A DNA stretch of 64,000 nt from Climacteris rufus (lineage: Eukaryota > Chordata > Aves > Passeriformes > Climacteridae). Below are positions 26,601 to 38,849 of this stretch, piece after piece. Below the pieces are notes generated by a model. It saw nothing but the letters and a program-made list of their open reading frames with translations. It had not been told where the DNA came from and searched no databases. Where the stretch lies: positions 675,001 through 739,000 of the forward strand of contig VZRZ01006456.1 in NCBI GenBank assembly GCA_013398175.1, in the 5' to 3' direction. How positions within the stretch are numbered: the first letter of the stretch is position 1; each line of letters opens with the position of its first letter. A program made the translations under genes and the position numbers.

Positions 26601-28249
26601 GGAGAGATGCTGACTGGGGGTTTGCACTGCAGGACTAGCTACAAGTATACTTTTTTGTTCTGAGGTGGTCCCTGCCCTGAGGAGCTACAGCTCAAAAGCC
26701 TGGGGGAGGTGGGGAGGAGAGAAGCATTCATGTTCATTGTACAGTGTGCATCTTCATTAGCTTTGGGCTTGATTGCATGAGTGAGAACAGAACTAGGACT
26801 CTGTGTTTGGAAAGGTCAGCCTTCCTCCTCCAGCCCTGATACGTGGGCAAGCCTGAATTTGCATACTTGATTACAGAATTATTTTCCCCTGAGTTTCTCT
26901 TTTTTCTTGTAGTTTGAAGAAACTTGCTCCAGCTGTAAAACCACATAACACAGAGAGAAAGGGAGACCTTTTCACCTAGCTGCCAAGTCCTCTCTGATTC
27001 TTCTCACACTTTTTATTTGCTTCTGTGTGCACATATGTGTGTGTTATGTTTGGTGAGAGGTGTGTGTCAAGAAATCACAAGTTTACCAGGAAAGTAATGC
27101 AGGTTTCTGGGAAGTGAGTGTGAGTGTCCTGATGGCAGGGTTGTCTTTCCTCACATAACTCTTGCAGTACTTGGGGATTTTAAACCAGAGTTTAAACAAC
27201 ACTGGTACTGTGAACAACACTAATGAGAATTTCTCATTTTAGACGAGAAATCATGATCTGTAAGTCTTAGAAGAGAATCAAGGGTGAGCTTGTCTTATTG
27301 TGAAGGGGCTCAGCCTCTTAAGATGTTTGAGGTTGGATTCAGTGTCCTGGATAGAGCTGCTCTCATATGCTGTAGTAGGTGGACCTTAGTGTTAAATGCA
27401 TGGCCTTGGGCTAGGTGTGTGTTGTTATTAGTGCCTGTTACAAATAGAACACTTTATTTGTGAGGAGCTGTGGGCTCCTGCCCATTGGTGTGGCCTGGGC
27501 TTTGCTCTGAGCACTGTGTGCATGCAGCCCCTGTCCTGCCCGGCTGGGACACGGGCACTGCTGTGGCACAGCCAGCCCGGGAGCTGCCCGGGGGCTCTGG
27601 GCACAGGCCAGGGAGCAGGAGCCGGGGAGAGAGCCCTGGGCACTCAGACAGCCGATAGTGCTGTTGTGGTGCCTCTCACTGGGTCAGGGGCACCTGGAGC
27701 CAGGCAGTGCCCAGAGCTCAGCACCCTCAGTCACACGGTTTCACTCTGTGTGTGCACTGGGCAGTGCCCGAGGAGAGAGGGCAGACACTGTAACACGGGG
27801 AATAGAAAAGCCCTGGGAGCTGGGTTGAGCCAGTAGCCAGGCCTGCCTACACATCCCTGAGGCAAAGGTGATGATGTCCCTTGACTGAAGGTTTCTCCTT
27901 CGCTCACTCTGTCCCCAGGCTTCTCCCCGGTGTCATTCCTCAGGCAAACAATGCGCCTCTCCTTGTCTCTCAGCTTGTACTGCTGTGCCAGTGGTGGCTG
28001 CTGGGGTGTGGAGTGTCGGGAACAATTGCTGCTGGATATCCCATACGCTGGAATGCCACAGCCTGTGATGCTAATCCCCCAAAACGTGAGGCTGCTGCCT
28101 CTCTGATGGCAGAACATTTGGGGATTTGGAGCTGCAGGTTAAAGCAGACAGCCCAGGAACGGCTTTGGAAGCAAAACTCTACCCTGAGATGTTGAGTGGG
28201 GGCACGGCTGGGATCTGAGAAATTCATGAATGTCACCAACGCAGTCTGC
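23641..28249. other. Non-coding DNA; AT-rich then CpG-richer
   Basis: No gene supported. 23640-23900 is GC-richer and has an isolated acceptor-like string (cttctgtcccacagg, about 23758) without a partner exon. 25540-25830 is AT-rich with several TAAT cores. A short tacaggtgt duplication lies at 26343-26368. From 27530 to about 28240 CpGs become more frequent and GC rises, with overlapping open frames on both strands, as expected from composition. None of these frames resembles a known protein. Confidence 0.6.
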
Positions 28250-28990
28250 TGAAGTGATAGCTATAAAATGAAGGATTTAAAGGAGGCAATCATAATGGTT
28301 AACAGCAGTATGAAAAAGCTTAAACATGTTCATAAATTTCAATAACTGCTGAGCAATATACTGGATTCATCTAGGAGAGATTTAATATGAAAAATGTTAA
28401 ATAGGCGATACAAAGCCTGGAAACAGATATTTCTCCTGAAGATGGAGTCTTTGGGTGAGAAATTTACTTTATACTTCAGCTGAAGTGATACTAAATGCAA
28501 GTACAATCTGGTAGAAAAGAAATGAGAAAATAAATTATAGAAAGAGTTTTTAAATTTTCACATTAGGAAAAAGGCTTTATTTTGTGTTCTCTCTTCAGAT
28601 GGTATTTGTGTATAGAACTATAAATGACCATGCATGCTGAACGAAATGAGATAAAAAATGTTGGTGTCAATTATATAGATACTTAATAGAAAATAAAAAT
28701 GACTGAAATCTTATCACAGGGAAGTACAAGCATACATATTTGTGTACAAGTATGAAGAATATATACATCATTTAAACAGATGCATTTTATTTAAAATACA
28801 TACACTTTAGATGCATTTTAAATGTTCTGTGTTTAAAATTGATAGTATTCTGAGGCAGAACCTTTCATTGCAGATAGTTTTAGTAAGATGCATCGGTGCA
28901 CTAAGATTTTTGAAATGGTGAATACCTTCTTTGTGTTGCTAATTGCATCAGTGCAGCCTGCAAATGAAGGATATCCACCATCTTATTTCC
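28250..28990. promoter_or_regulatory. AT-rich block, candidate conserved non-coding element
   Basis: About 740 bp of compositionally even, strongly AT-rich sequence without simple repeats, following a CpG-richer stretch. It has repeated atgcatttta words (about 28782 and 28812), several TAAT cores and no open frame of note. This texture is common in developmental enhancers of vertebrate gene deserts, but it is only a resemblance. Without an alignment it may equally be neutral AT-rich DNA. Confidence 0.25.
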
Positions 28991-31900
28991 AAGTTCAATC
29001 ATTTTTTTCCTCTTGATAAACAGCCCTTATCTTCTTCCCACAGACTAGATAGATTTTACATTATTTTATAAATTAGACTTTTCCATTGTGCTGCAGCATA
29101 TTGTTAGCAAGCTTGAGCTTTATTAAAAAGAGATAGAAATGCAGAATTTGGGAAATTTCTCCTTGTTCAAGTGACTTATTTTTAGATGCACTGATGCTGC
29201 TGGCAGTAATGATTAAATTAATGAAGGTGCCTTTCATCAGAATAAGATGGTGAAAGTTTATGAGCCACCAGCTTGGCCTGGGATGCTGCCAGTGACAAAG
29301 GATGTGTTCTGCTGTGGGGATCCAGCCCCTTCCAAGGAGCAGCACGGCCCTGCAGGTCAGGGTGCTGCTTGTGGAAGTGCTACCTCAGAAGTGTTTTAGG
29401 AGAGGAACCTGCCTTTTGAATTCGTATGGGAATAGCCTTGAAAGATGTTGGGAGAAATCTGAGTAGGCACCCCCGTAACCGCTTGGAGGTTTGCAACACT
29501 GAGGGCCTTTCACTAAAGCAAAAAGGTGGTGTTTTCATCTTGTGTCTCCCTCTAGTATGTGCAGGTACACAGCTATTTTCTGAGTTGTGCTAAATTTCAC
29601 TATCTATCTTTGCTGGTTGTGTGCATCTCCCTGATCCTAATGTAGTATTAAAAAAACAAAAGGCACTAAAGTGTCCATTTTCAGCAGAGAGTGGAGGCCA
29701 GAATGTCAAAAGTTACCAGGCAGGCACTGTTAGGACCAGCACAGGGGGAGCAAACCAAAGGAAATTTCCCTTTCTGGGGTCACTGCAAGTTACCTCTGAA
29801 TACTGGAAGACTTGAGTTGCCCTCAGCTGAAAAGGATGTGTTCTTCATGTTTGATTATTGAAGGAAGGTGTTAACAAAAACCTGTGTTAAGAGAGTTTGG
29901 AAAGACAAAATACAGCTACTGGCAGAAGAGTGATTAACCTAGCAAGAAGCTCAATACCAATGTTTAATTCTCAAGATATATTACATTTTTGCCATGACAC
30001 TTTATATTCTGAATGGCTTTACTGGTACAGTTCCATTTGCTTCACAAACCACTCAAAATACAGGGAGATTTCTAGAGAGTGAGAATAATGATTTCCAATA
30101 ACAGAATGAAATATTCTAGCTGACAAGTTCAGTGGCGAATCTTCCTACGTCCCCTGCCAAATACCACATCAATTTTGTTTGACTTCATGCAAATCTGATG
30201 CAGAGGAGGGGCCCTTATCTCTCAGTATACTTACATACACTCTAGAGATGTGAATAAATACTCCTAAACACGTTTGTGCTGGTGTCTCAGCCAAGCATAT
30301 GGAATTTCACATTGATCTGTGAACTCTATAAAACACTAATGGAGCTGCTGCCTTAGCTTTCAGTCAATTGGGAAAGACTCAGTGATGGGAAACTGCAGGC
30401 AAATTCCCCTTGTGCTAGTCCCAGTAGTGCCTTCCTTGTAACTTCAGCCATTCTGCCTCCCACTGGCCTCAGATTCATTTCTCTCCTTTGGGAAGCCACA
30501 CAAACTCATTCATGAGGCAGCTTAGAAATGAGTTCTATCTCCCTACATCTGATACACTTTATTTCTGAGCACAGCTCTCCAAAAGGGGGAAGCCACACAA
30601 TTCCACGTGTAATACGTACACCTACAGTGCTGTAAAATGCTCCATCAGGAACAGACAGGGAACATTGCTCTTCTCTCCTTTTTATTGTGAAATGAATTGT
30701 TCTGATTTGGACAGCCTACACATGCAGATTTGTTACATCTGATCTCAGCTGAAACTGATTCTGCTTTACATGGATTTTGTATGTACCTTACACTGCTGTT
30801 TAGGGCACAGCCTCAGGACAACTTGATATTCAAGCTCTGTTACAATAAGGTATCTGCTTATAAAGAGCTTTTCATTGCATGGGATTTTTACCAATTATTT
30901 TTAGTATATCACTAGTCCAATCAGTGCTGGAGCAGTTGTGTTTTTGGTAAAACAGTGTTATTTCACAGCACGGTTGCCCAGTTGTCACAGGCAATGACAG
31001 GGTGTATTGAAACAAGCAGAAATCTAGCTGGAATGTAGATAGTGATCAGAATTACTGACCTTGACCTCATTTGTGAGAAGCCATGACATCTCTACTAGCA
31101 AATTGTAGCTTCCTCACTCTGTACAAAATCACTGTATTAAAAAACCCATACCCTACATATGCAGGAACATGATTCCCTCACGTGCTGCCCAAAGGTGTTT
31201 GTGCCATAATGAATCCAGGATATGTGCTACCAACTGAACCATCATCTGCTCCTCTGAATGCTCCCAAGGCTCATTTTCTCTCCAGAAGCTGGAGGAGGCA
31301 GTAAGATGTTTTGCTGGGGTTTGGTTTATTTTGAGGGGCTGAGAACAGAATGAGACTGAAGCTGTGCAGCTCTGCACATGGACTGGGGTGGGACTGCCCT
31401 TCCCGAGCCCTGGGGACGGGGTGCTGGGTCTGGGCTGAGCACAGGGCTCTGCACAGCAGCTCTCTGCACTCAGGAGTTTGACCTGATGCTGTTAGCAGGA
31501 GCCATAGATAATTATATTTGCCACTGGACCTAGCCTGACTTCTTCCCAAGTGGTCTTAATGACAAAGGTGCACTGGATGTGTGGTTTCTTAACCCAGAGC
31601 CAGGCTTTTGGCAGTGTTTCAATAGCTGCTCGAGGGAATGTTTTCTGTTGGCTTAAAGAGGAGTATCCATGGGCAGGACACTGTTAAATAAAGGGCTTAG
31701 ACTGGGTGAAATCCAGGCTGCTTTTCTGTGTGCTGATGGAAGTCTCTGTGTTGGGATGTTTCCTTGCTATCCCTGTGAGCTGGTGGAGAGGAGGGTGGGA
31801 CACAGGGATCAAAGGGACAGTCGCACTGCTGGCTCTGACTTCTCCCCTACTGTGCTTCATCATCTCTTCTCTGCCTCTAATCACTTTGGTTCATTTTGAT

Positions 31901-34900
31901 AATTTGTTTTCCCCTGGACATAGTCCCCTGTGGGAACCTTTATCAGCTGAGTGAACTGCTGCACACATTTCATTAATGCATAAATGAGAAGGCTGAGAGC
32001 ATCTTATTGATCAGCATATGCCTCATTATCTGTGGTAGCCTTGCTGGGATGCTTTGGGGGATAGGGAGACTTTGGAGTTCATGTATCTTCACTATTATTT
32101 CACTTCCTTTCTTTTCTTTTTGTATGTGCACAAATAAATAAATGTGTTATTATAATTTAGTGTTTTCACACTCTAATCTCTCTTCTTCCTTTTTTTGCAG
32201 TAGAATAATGTATTTCAGATTCTCAGTCTCACCTTCTAGGCTATGTGAAGGCTTCTGATTTTGTTCTGTGCCCTTACCCTTGGCACAAGCAAGCCTGCTT
32301 CTAGTAATAGTGGGATTTATGCAGTCAACATGAGAAGGTGGCACTGGTTTTGTTTCCTGAGGGTGTAGAGGTACAGTCCAGAGTCCTCAGTAGCCAGGTG
32401 GGTGTTCACTGCTTCCAGGTAAAGAAGAATTTTGAAAAAAATTATTTTAAAAACCTACTTCTTTTGCCTTATATTCATTGAAAGGCCCAAATACTTGTTG
32501 GGAAAGAAATACCAAACCTGAAACTCCATCAATCATTGTCACCAGGAAAAATTCCCTTTTTAAAGTGAAAGTCAGACATATAAAAGCACCAGTTCTGTTG
32601 AAGTCATTGCTTGGTGTAGTCTTCATGACCTTTTCCTAAAGCTACAGGGGCTTTGAATGTCCTTGAAAATTCTCCTCCAACATCTTGAATCTTCTCTCTA
32701 CTTCCTGGTTGAGGGTTGCCTTAGTCCGATTTCAGTCATGTTAGAGATGTACCCAAAGCCTTGACTGCTTTTTAATTCAACTTAGTTAAAATTTTCTGTT
32801 ATATCATAGATAGTAATGGTAGCAATGACAATGAGAATTCATTGCATTCAGTTGCTTTTAGCAATTTTTCAAGGAAGTAGTACATTTAATATGTAGGAAA
32901 TCGATTTGCATTACAAATGGAGAAAGCTCATACCCAAATCATACACCTAGCTTCCCAATATTAAATTCAAAACCTTCAGCTCCAGACTATTGTACTTAGA
33001 AAGAGCTTCTTTTCCAAATCACTGCTTCACATGGATTGTGGAGCAATCCATCAGTGGGAAGTCAGTGCTGGTTCCATGCATCTATTGCAAGATACATGGT
33101 ACAGTTCACCACAATGTGTGCTTTTACCTTACAACTCTACTTTGCAGTCCAAAATATTAGAAATGAGAATTTCCAACATGTTGGGTGTACAACACATATG
33201 GGATTTCTTTTTTTGTTGTTTCCTTTTCAGCATCCATTTTTCTTTCACTACAAAAGAGCCAGGGGACAGTCCAGAGTACCAGAGTATGGCACATGTGTGA
33301 GCACGCAGTCTCAGTTCATGACATTCCTGTTCAGTCTCTTGGCATGTACACACCAGCTTTCTAGGTGCTGTCAAAAAAGCTTTCAAAGTGTAGTAACTGT
33401 ATAACCTTCAAAACTGTAGACTATTGTTTTTTATTTTAAGGTCACTGAGAGGTGAATTTTTCACTGAGCCTGCTAGTGAGCAGCCTTTTCAGCTTGTATC
33501 ATTCATCAATTTACTCCTCACTAAAATATGCCTGTCTTTGAAATAATAAGTTGAAAGTTTACCATGTGAACCAGAACTACAGTTAATATACACAAATATG
33601 CACACTGAAATGTAATGCTTTGCTGTTAAATCAAGGTATAAAGTGAAAGGTTAATACAGTATATTCATGAGTTACATTTGAAGAGCATGTTCCTTACCTA
33701 AGGCTGCAGTTAGGGAGTATTAAATCTTGGAGAACAGTCCTTTCCTCAAAAGCCTTCAGCCTCAATGGACAAGGCAAGTAAGAGGAATGAGGGGGAACAG
33801 AACTCTAAAAAACGTTCCTCTGGCTGCTGAATGCAGTCTGAGTGGGGATAGTGCTCTGTCCTTGGGCTCTGTGTGAGCAAAAGGTTTCAGCAGGCAGAGA
33901 CAAGAGGTAAAGCAGTCTGTAACACACTGGGGATCAGATTTATCCCTGTGGGGTCCAAATTTTTGACTGTTGTGCAGAAAAAAGCTTCTAATAACCGATG
34001 ATTCTTTAGGTGACCTATACTGTAGTTCTCATGCTTGGTTTGGTGGGTTATCATGTAAATCTTTGCTACAAATCCATCGGGTCAGATGAGTTCCCTTTAT
34101 ATGTTCCTGCATGCTTGGCAGGATGTGTGTGTGAAACTTCAGTAGCTTCACATTAAGGTGCCTTTTTTTAAGGGACACAGACACACCAGATTTAGAACTG
34201 GAAATTAAACCCAGACTGATGTCTAGAGCTTTGCCAATTAGACTGCTTCCACAAAAATACTTTCCAATTAATGTGTAATCTGCTGTATCTTTTATTTTAA
34301 GTTTTCATTTCCTGTAGAGTCGTGTTCCCACCGAAGTTGCCCTGGCCACTTGTTCAGAGGAGTTCTAGTAGCTGCAGCTGTCTGATTCCAGAGAGACAGT
34401 GATGAACGAGGTTTTGCAGTTGAGGTTTGGGCTGATGGAGGTAGCCTGGGGATACCCCTGATTGAAATGAAACCGTATGCACAGCACTGGGTGCTTCTTT
34501 GCTATTTTAACATTTCTTCTGCTGACATTTTCACATACCCTGCACACAGGAAGAAAACATTTTGGGGATATACATAGATATACCTCACCATCCCAACCGA
34601 TCTGTGCATTGCATGGGGTAGCACAGGTGAGATTTTTCAAGTATCATTTGTGAAAAGCTGAGTTTTCAGTATTTAATCTTTTCCTCTATGCTCGTTGTCA
34701 CAGAAGCTATAAAAACATGTGATGAGAAAAGCGAACAACACAAAAGGGAATGTAACCCACAACAGCAGGGTTACAAGATGCTAAGCACAGTTAAGGGTCA
34801 GGATGCTATAAAGCCCTATTGTATATATTGGATTAAATGATTGGCTCTGCTTTTGAATTTCCATACAAGGCTGGTGGTAAATGCAAACCCTGAGCATCTC

Positions 34901-36790
34901 ATGGCTCTTTTTACAAGTACACAATTTGTGAGCCAGCACATTAATTTCTTTGATACTCTCTACACTGTCCTAAGAGTGGCTGTATCTCAACACTTCAAGC
35001 TGCTGGTTTTTGCAGCCAATTTAATGCTCTGGCATTTGCACTGAAAGCAGCTGAACCATGGCAGCCCGTGACAGTGTGTGAACTTGCCAGTTCTGCCAAG
35101 AAGCAGCACACGAGCCTGGAATCTGCTCTCTGCTCACGGGTAACACGGTGTCCTGGGCTGCACAGCGATGGAGGAACAGCTCCCAAGCTGGGGTGTGGTC
35201 CACACTGACATCCCAGCTGGGCAGTCCTGAGCAGATCTCCAGCCTCACAGGTTAAAATTGAGCTTCTAACAGAGCAGGAGCCCCTGCTCCCCGGGTGGGA
35301 TGGGCATGGTAAGTGACTGCTGCCCAAATGGCATTTGGGGTGACTGCAGTTGCTCATTTTCTTGTCAGGTTGGCTGTGGATCCTGTGACTGTGCTGTGAG
35401 GGACACAAGACTGTAGAGTTCACATGGTTTCGATTCTTAACTTTTTTTGTGAGACGATGGTAAAGAAGCCAGGTTTTGAGTATGTTGTGTTCAGAAATTT
35501 AACTGCAGATTAATAGGGACAGTACTGTGTAAAATATCTCTTAGGGATTCCCTTCCAGTTCACCTTTTTCCTCTCTAGTCTGACAGTGATGACACTTGTA
35601 AAGTGTGTTCTAATAGTGTTCTTTCAGGCCAGAACATCAGTGAGAGAAACCACTTGTCAGAATGGAAAATGGCACAATGTGTTTCAGGCTTGCAAACTAT
35701 TCTTGATTCCACCACAGAAGGATGTTGGGAAATGGAACTTTCAGTCTCACATTCTAAGAGCCTGTAGTCTCAAGGTTATACTGTTGACAGAGAAAAGCCA
35801 GAAACTGCTTTTGTTCTGATGTGAACCAGCCAGTGGGAAATAGGGAACAATATGGTAACGTTTGAGCAAGAAAGGGCAAGATTTCTAGAAGCATAGCTTA
35901 CATCTTGGACTTTCGGAGGTTCTTCCCCAGCCCATAGTTATTTCTATTTTCTCAGGTAGCCTTTTGACTTCTTTATAGAACTGTAATTCCAAAATGAGCA
36001 GGAGAAAGTCTAGATGTGCAAGGTAAAATTATTTGCATGTGCTTAACTGCAACCTTGCATGTACTTAACTATGCATCACTGTTTCCAAACAATCCTTTCT
36101 ACCCCTCTATGGTAGAGCCCTTTGTATTCCTAAATCAGCATTATAATAAAATTTAAAAATTAAAAAAAGCATTCACTTAAACATACCAAGAGCTGACTTA
36201 AGTTAACTTGTACTTTTTCTTCATTAGTAAAGAAAAACTTGGTATCTTTTCTTCACTTGTAAATTATCTCCTCCTTCAGAGATGAGCTGTCCACTATACC
36301 TTATCTTCCCTCCCATCACACAAGCTGTAGGTTGTATCTGGATATCTGTTCGCTGTGTTATGTGCACAGTATAACTTGGGTTGCAGAGTAAGTGGGAAAG
36401 CTTAGAGCTAGTACTTTAATATGCTTGACAAAGCAGCAGGACACTGATTAAAATGACGCAGTGCAGCATGGAACAGGACAGCTCCCCATAGTGAACAGCT
36501 TACCACGCTGATGGTGAGTGCTCATCTATCACTGTTACCACACCCCAAACCACCGGGTACAAAAATAAGTGCTTGTTTAGCAGCAGGAGCTGTGCTGGTG
36601 ATACAGAAAACTTGTGATCTTGTGATTTTACCCTTGAAACCTTTCTTCTTAGACACCGTAAACCTTCATCATTCCTATGCTTTTCTCTTCTAGTTCAGCC
36701 ATGTGCATTTAATGCCTTTTATGCAGCTGCATGCCTCTAGACAAAGCAGGCCTGCTGCTGCCCTGGGAATCTATACATGGATCCTCCTTC
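28991..36790. other. Non-coding single-copy DNA
   Basis: Nearly 8 kb with no gene, transposon or RNA gene that I recognise. Open frames reach 142 codons (34995-35423 minus), in a GC-richer patch around 35040-35420, with no motif or homologue known to me. 36120-36170 is A/T low complexity. Isolated acceptor-like pyrimidine tracts occur (for example near 32200 and 35625), but no donor-acceptor chain supports an exon. Confidence 0.65.
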
Positions 36791-36936
36791 CCGTGGCACA
36801 TGGAGCTCGCAGTCAATCGCTGCACGAGCTGTTGGGGCCTCCTCGGAGACTTTGTCAGGCACAACCAGTGACGAGCGGGTGCCTTGCAGGATGTGCTGCT
36901 CCTTAGGTTAAAGAAGAGCATGAGAGACAGCTACGG
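36791..36936. promoter_or_regulatory. Small CpG cluster
   Basis: Eight CpGs lie in about 145 bp, far above the local background. Candidates are a small unmethylated regulatory patch, an undetected exon or a young insertion. Short frames exist on both strands (36703-36906 plus, 36709-36921 minus) but neither is recognisable. No TATA box or start context marks it as a promoter. Confidence 0.3.
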
Positions 36937-37481
36937 ACCTCTGATGGAGAGCTTTGTGGAGTATTCTGAAATTCTCAGCCTTCTGTAGATATGCTTTAAT
37001 AAAAGAGTGTGCTCAGCCTTAAATTACTGTTCGCTCAGCTTAGCTTGGCATAAATAATGACATAATCAATATTTAAAGGTACTGCAGCATTCAACATAGT
37101 CACATTTAACTGATTTTGGAGCTTATGTCAAGTTTTTTATGGTGTTTGAGAATTTAAGTCTGCTTTCCAAATCTCCAATTAATTGAGGATTTCAGCGCTG
37201 AGTGAAATAGTGCAGTAAGTGGTGAGGCTATGGTCCTGTGTGTTATAAAGATAAAACATTCCTGTTTGGAGGGGTAACTTCAGTCAAATCTGGTGCAAAG
37301 GAGCCTTTAATGCTGGCCCTGAACTCTGGAAATGGCTCGGAGTGTGTGGGCTCTGTGTGGCAGGGACAGTGATGCTGCACAGCTGACAGGGACAAAGCCT
37401 GTAAGAGGCTTATGCTGAGCTCTTGGAGGTGTTTTGAAACATCCTTTAAGATTGTCTGACAGCATCTGAAAGCTGTGGTGT
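36937..37481. other. Non-coding spacer between two CpG clusters
   Basis: AT-rich to neutral sequence with no gene or repeat recognised. Its main interest is that it separates two CpG clusters by about 550 bp. Confidence 0.6.
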
Positions 37482-37642
37482 GCCGTGCTGGTTTGTCTCC
37501 ATGAGCCCGGGTCCATTTGGGGGAACGCCTTCCCTTGGGGCAGCGCTGTGAGGTGGTGAGGCCGGGGCTGCCCCCCTCAGGGCCCCGGGGCTGCCCCCTC
37601 AGGGCTTGGCCGCTGCTTCTGTCGGCACCACGAGCCCCTCGT
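37482..37642. promoter_or_regulatory. Tiny GC-rich CpG cluster
   Basis: About ten CpGs in 160 bp with high GC content. It contains a 21-22 bp tandem duplication (37563-37604) built on cggggctgccccctcaggg. A plus-strand frame (37517-37702) reads through it but resembles nothing known. It is below the usual length for a CpG island. Possible roles are a short promoter, an enhancer core or GC-biased conversion. Confidence 0.35.
37563..37604. repeat. GC-rich 21-22 bp tandem duplication
   Basis: Two adjacent copies of cggggctgccccctcaggg; the first has one extra C. Each copy also contains ggggctgcccc, which can self-pair, so the stretch can form a hairpin. Confidence 0.75.
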
Positions 37643-38849
37643 TTGGGTTACACAGCCCAGGACTTTATGCCTTTGTCTAATATTTGCCTGAATTTGAAAT
37701 GAGACCTGTAGTTATGTAGCTGACATTTGTGGTGGGGGTGAGAAGCTGAAGTGGGGTTATCTCTCCAGGCTCACAATGTAGCAGTGTCTGCCCCACACGG
37801 GAGCACTTCTCTGGATAAATGATCAGGTAAAAGTTTCATCCTCTCCACCTGCATCCTTGACTGACGCCTCAGACAGATGGACTGCCACTCCACTTGGAAG
37901 GGCAGGACAGCGCACGTCAGGAGCTGACTTTTGGGATGTAGATTATATTAGCTGTACTTCCTAATTCTTTGTTTTTCTCTGTTTGAGCAATTTCAGGATG
38001 TGGAGGTTGTTTTCGACGGAGAGAAAACTGTTCCTTATCTGCAGTGTTTTAATTTAGTCAAAAGCAGTCTGACAGGAAAATGAACAGGCTCACCTCTGCT
38101 CATCATGCTCCAAAAGCAGGATGCAGTTGTGTGGAATCCACACTTGCTCCTCAAAATACTGTGGTTCATAAAATTATAAGATCCTTTATATAACCCCTGT
38201 CTTCACTAAATGAATTTTCTCTTCTATGGAGTTGAACATCAGAAGAGGCTTTTTTGTGTAGTACAATTGCTAGTCATGATGAGACTGTGTGATCTGTCTC
38301 TCTGCCCTGCTTTCAGACTCCTGATGAGAAGACATGAATAAAGCAAGGGTTTCCAGATTTTCGTTCCTTTTTTTTTCTTTTTTTACTAGTTAATTGCCCT
38401 CGCTGTTGAAGCATTTGCAATGAGTTTCCATTTGTCAGGCGTAACTTCCTCCTGGAGTTTTGTTATGCCACCTTTGACCAAACTGAAGAGTTTTTCAGTA
38501 GCAGATATTTTTCTCCCCTAAATGGATCTATCTCCTATCTTTTTAAAATTACTTTTCTCTCCAAAGACTTTAACCCAGCCTTTGAAGGCAGTTTTCTTCT
38601 CTGAAATCTTTTCACGTATTTAAAATATTTATTTTGAAAATGTGGGCATGAAGAGCGGGCACAATATTTTGATATTATTGATATACAACAGCACTGTTGT
38701 ATAGTAGCCTAAAAATGTCTATCAAATCCTCTTTGCTGCTGTTATGTGTACCTGTGACCTTACAAGTCCTCTAGCAGCACTTGGGGGCAATACATCCAAC
38801 TGCTATTCACTCTAAGCAATGTGTTGCTTTTAAAATGAACTTACAGCTC
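37643..38849. other. Non-coding DNA
   Basis: No gene seen. It holds a T-rich tract at 38368-38384 and a long perfect inverted repeat annotated separately. CpGs remain slightly elevated up to about 38020 and then fall. Confidence 0.6.
38682..38703. repeat. Perfect inverted repeat with 10-bp arms
   Basis: tatacaacag and ctgttgtata are exact reverse complements separated by the two bases ca. The arms stop pairing immediately outside. It could extrude as a short cruciform or bind a symmetric protein dimer. No flanking element suggests a transposon end. Confidence 0.85.

Noticed and set aside
30187..30194. Perfect octamer atgcaaat as a regulatory site
   Set aside because: Octamers or their complements occur several times in this AT-rich window (for example 26857 and 42226), so an isolated one is not informative.
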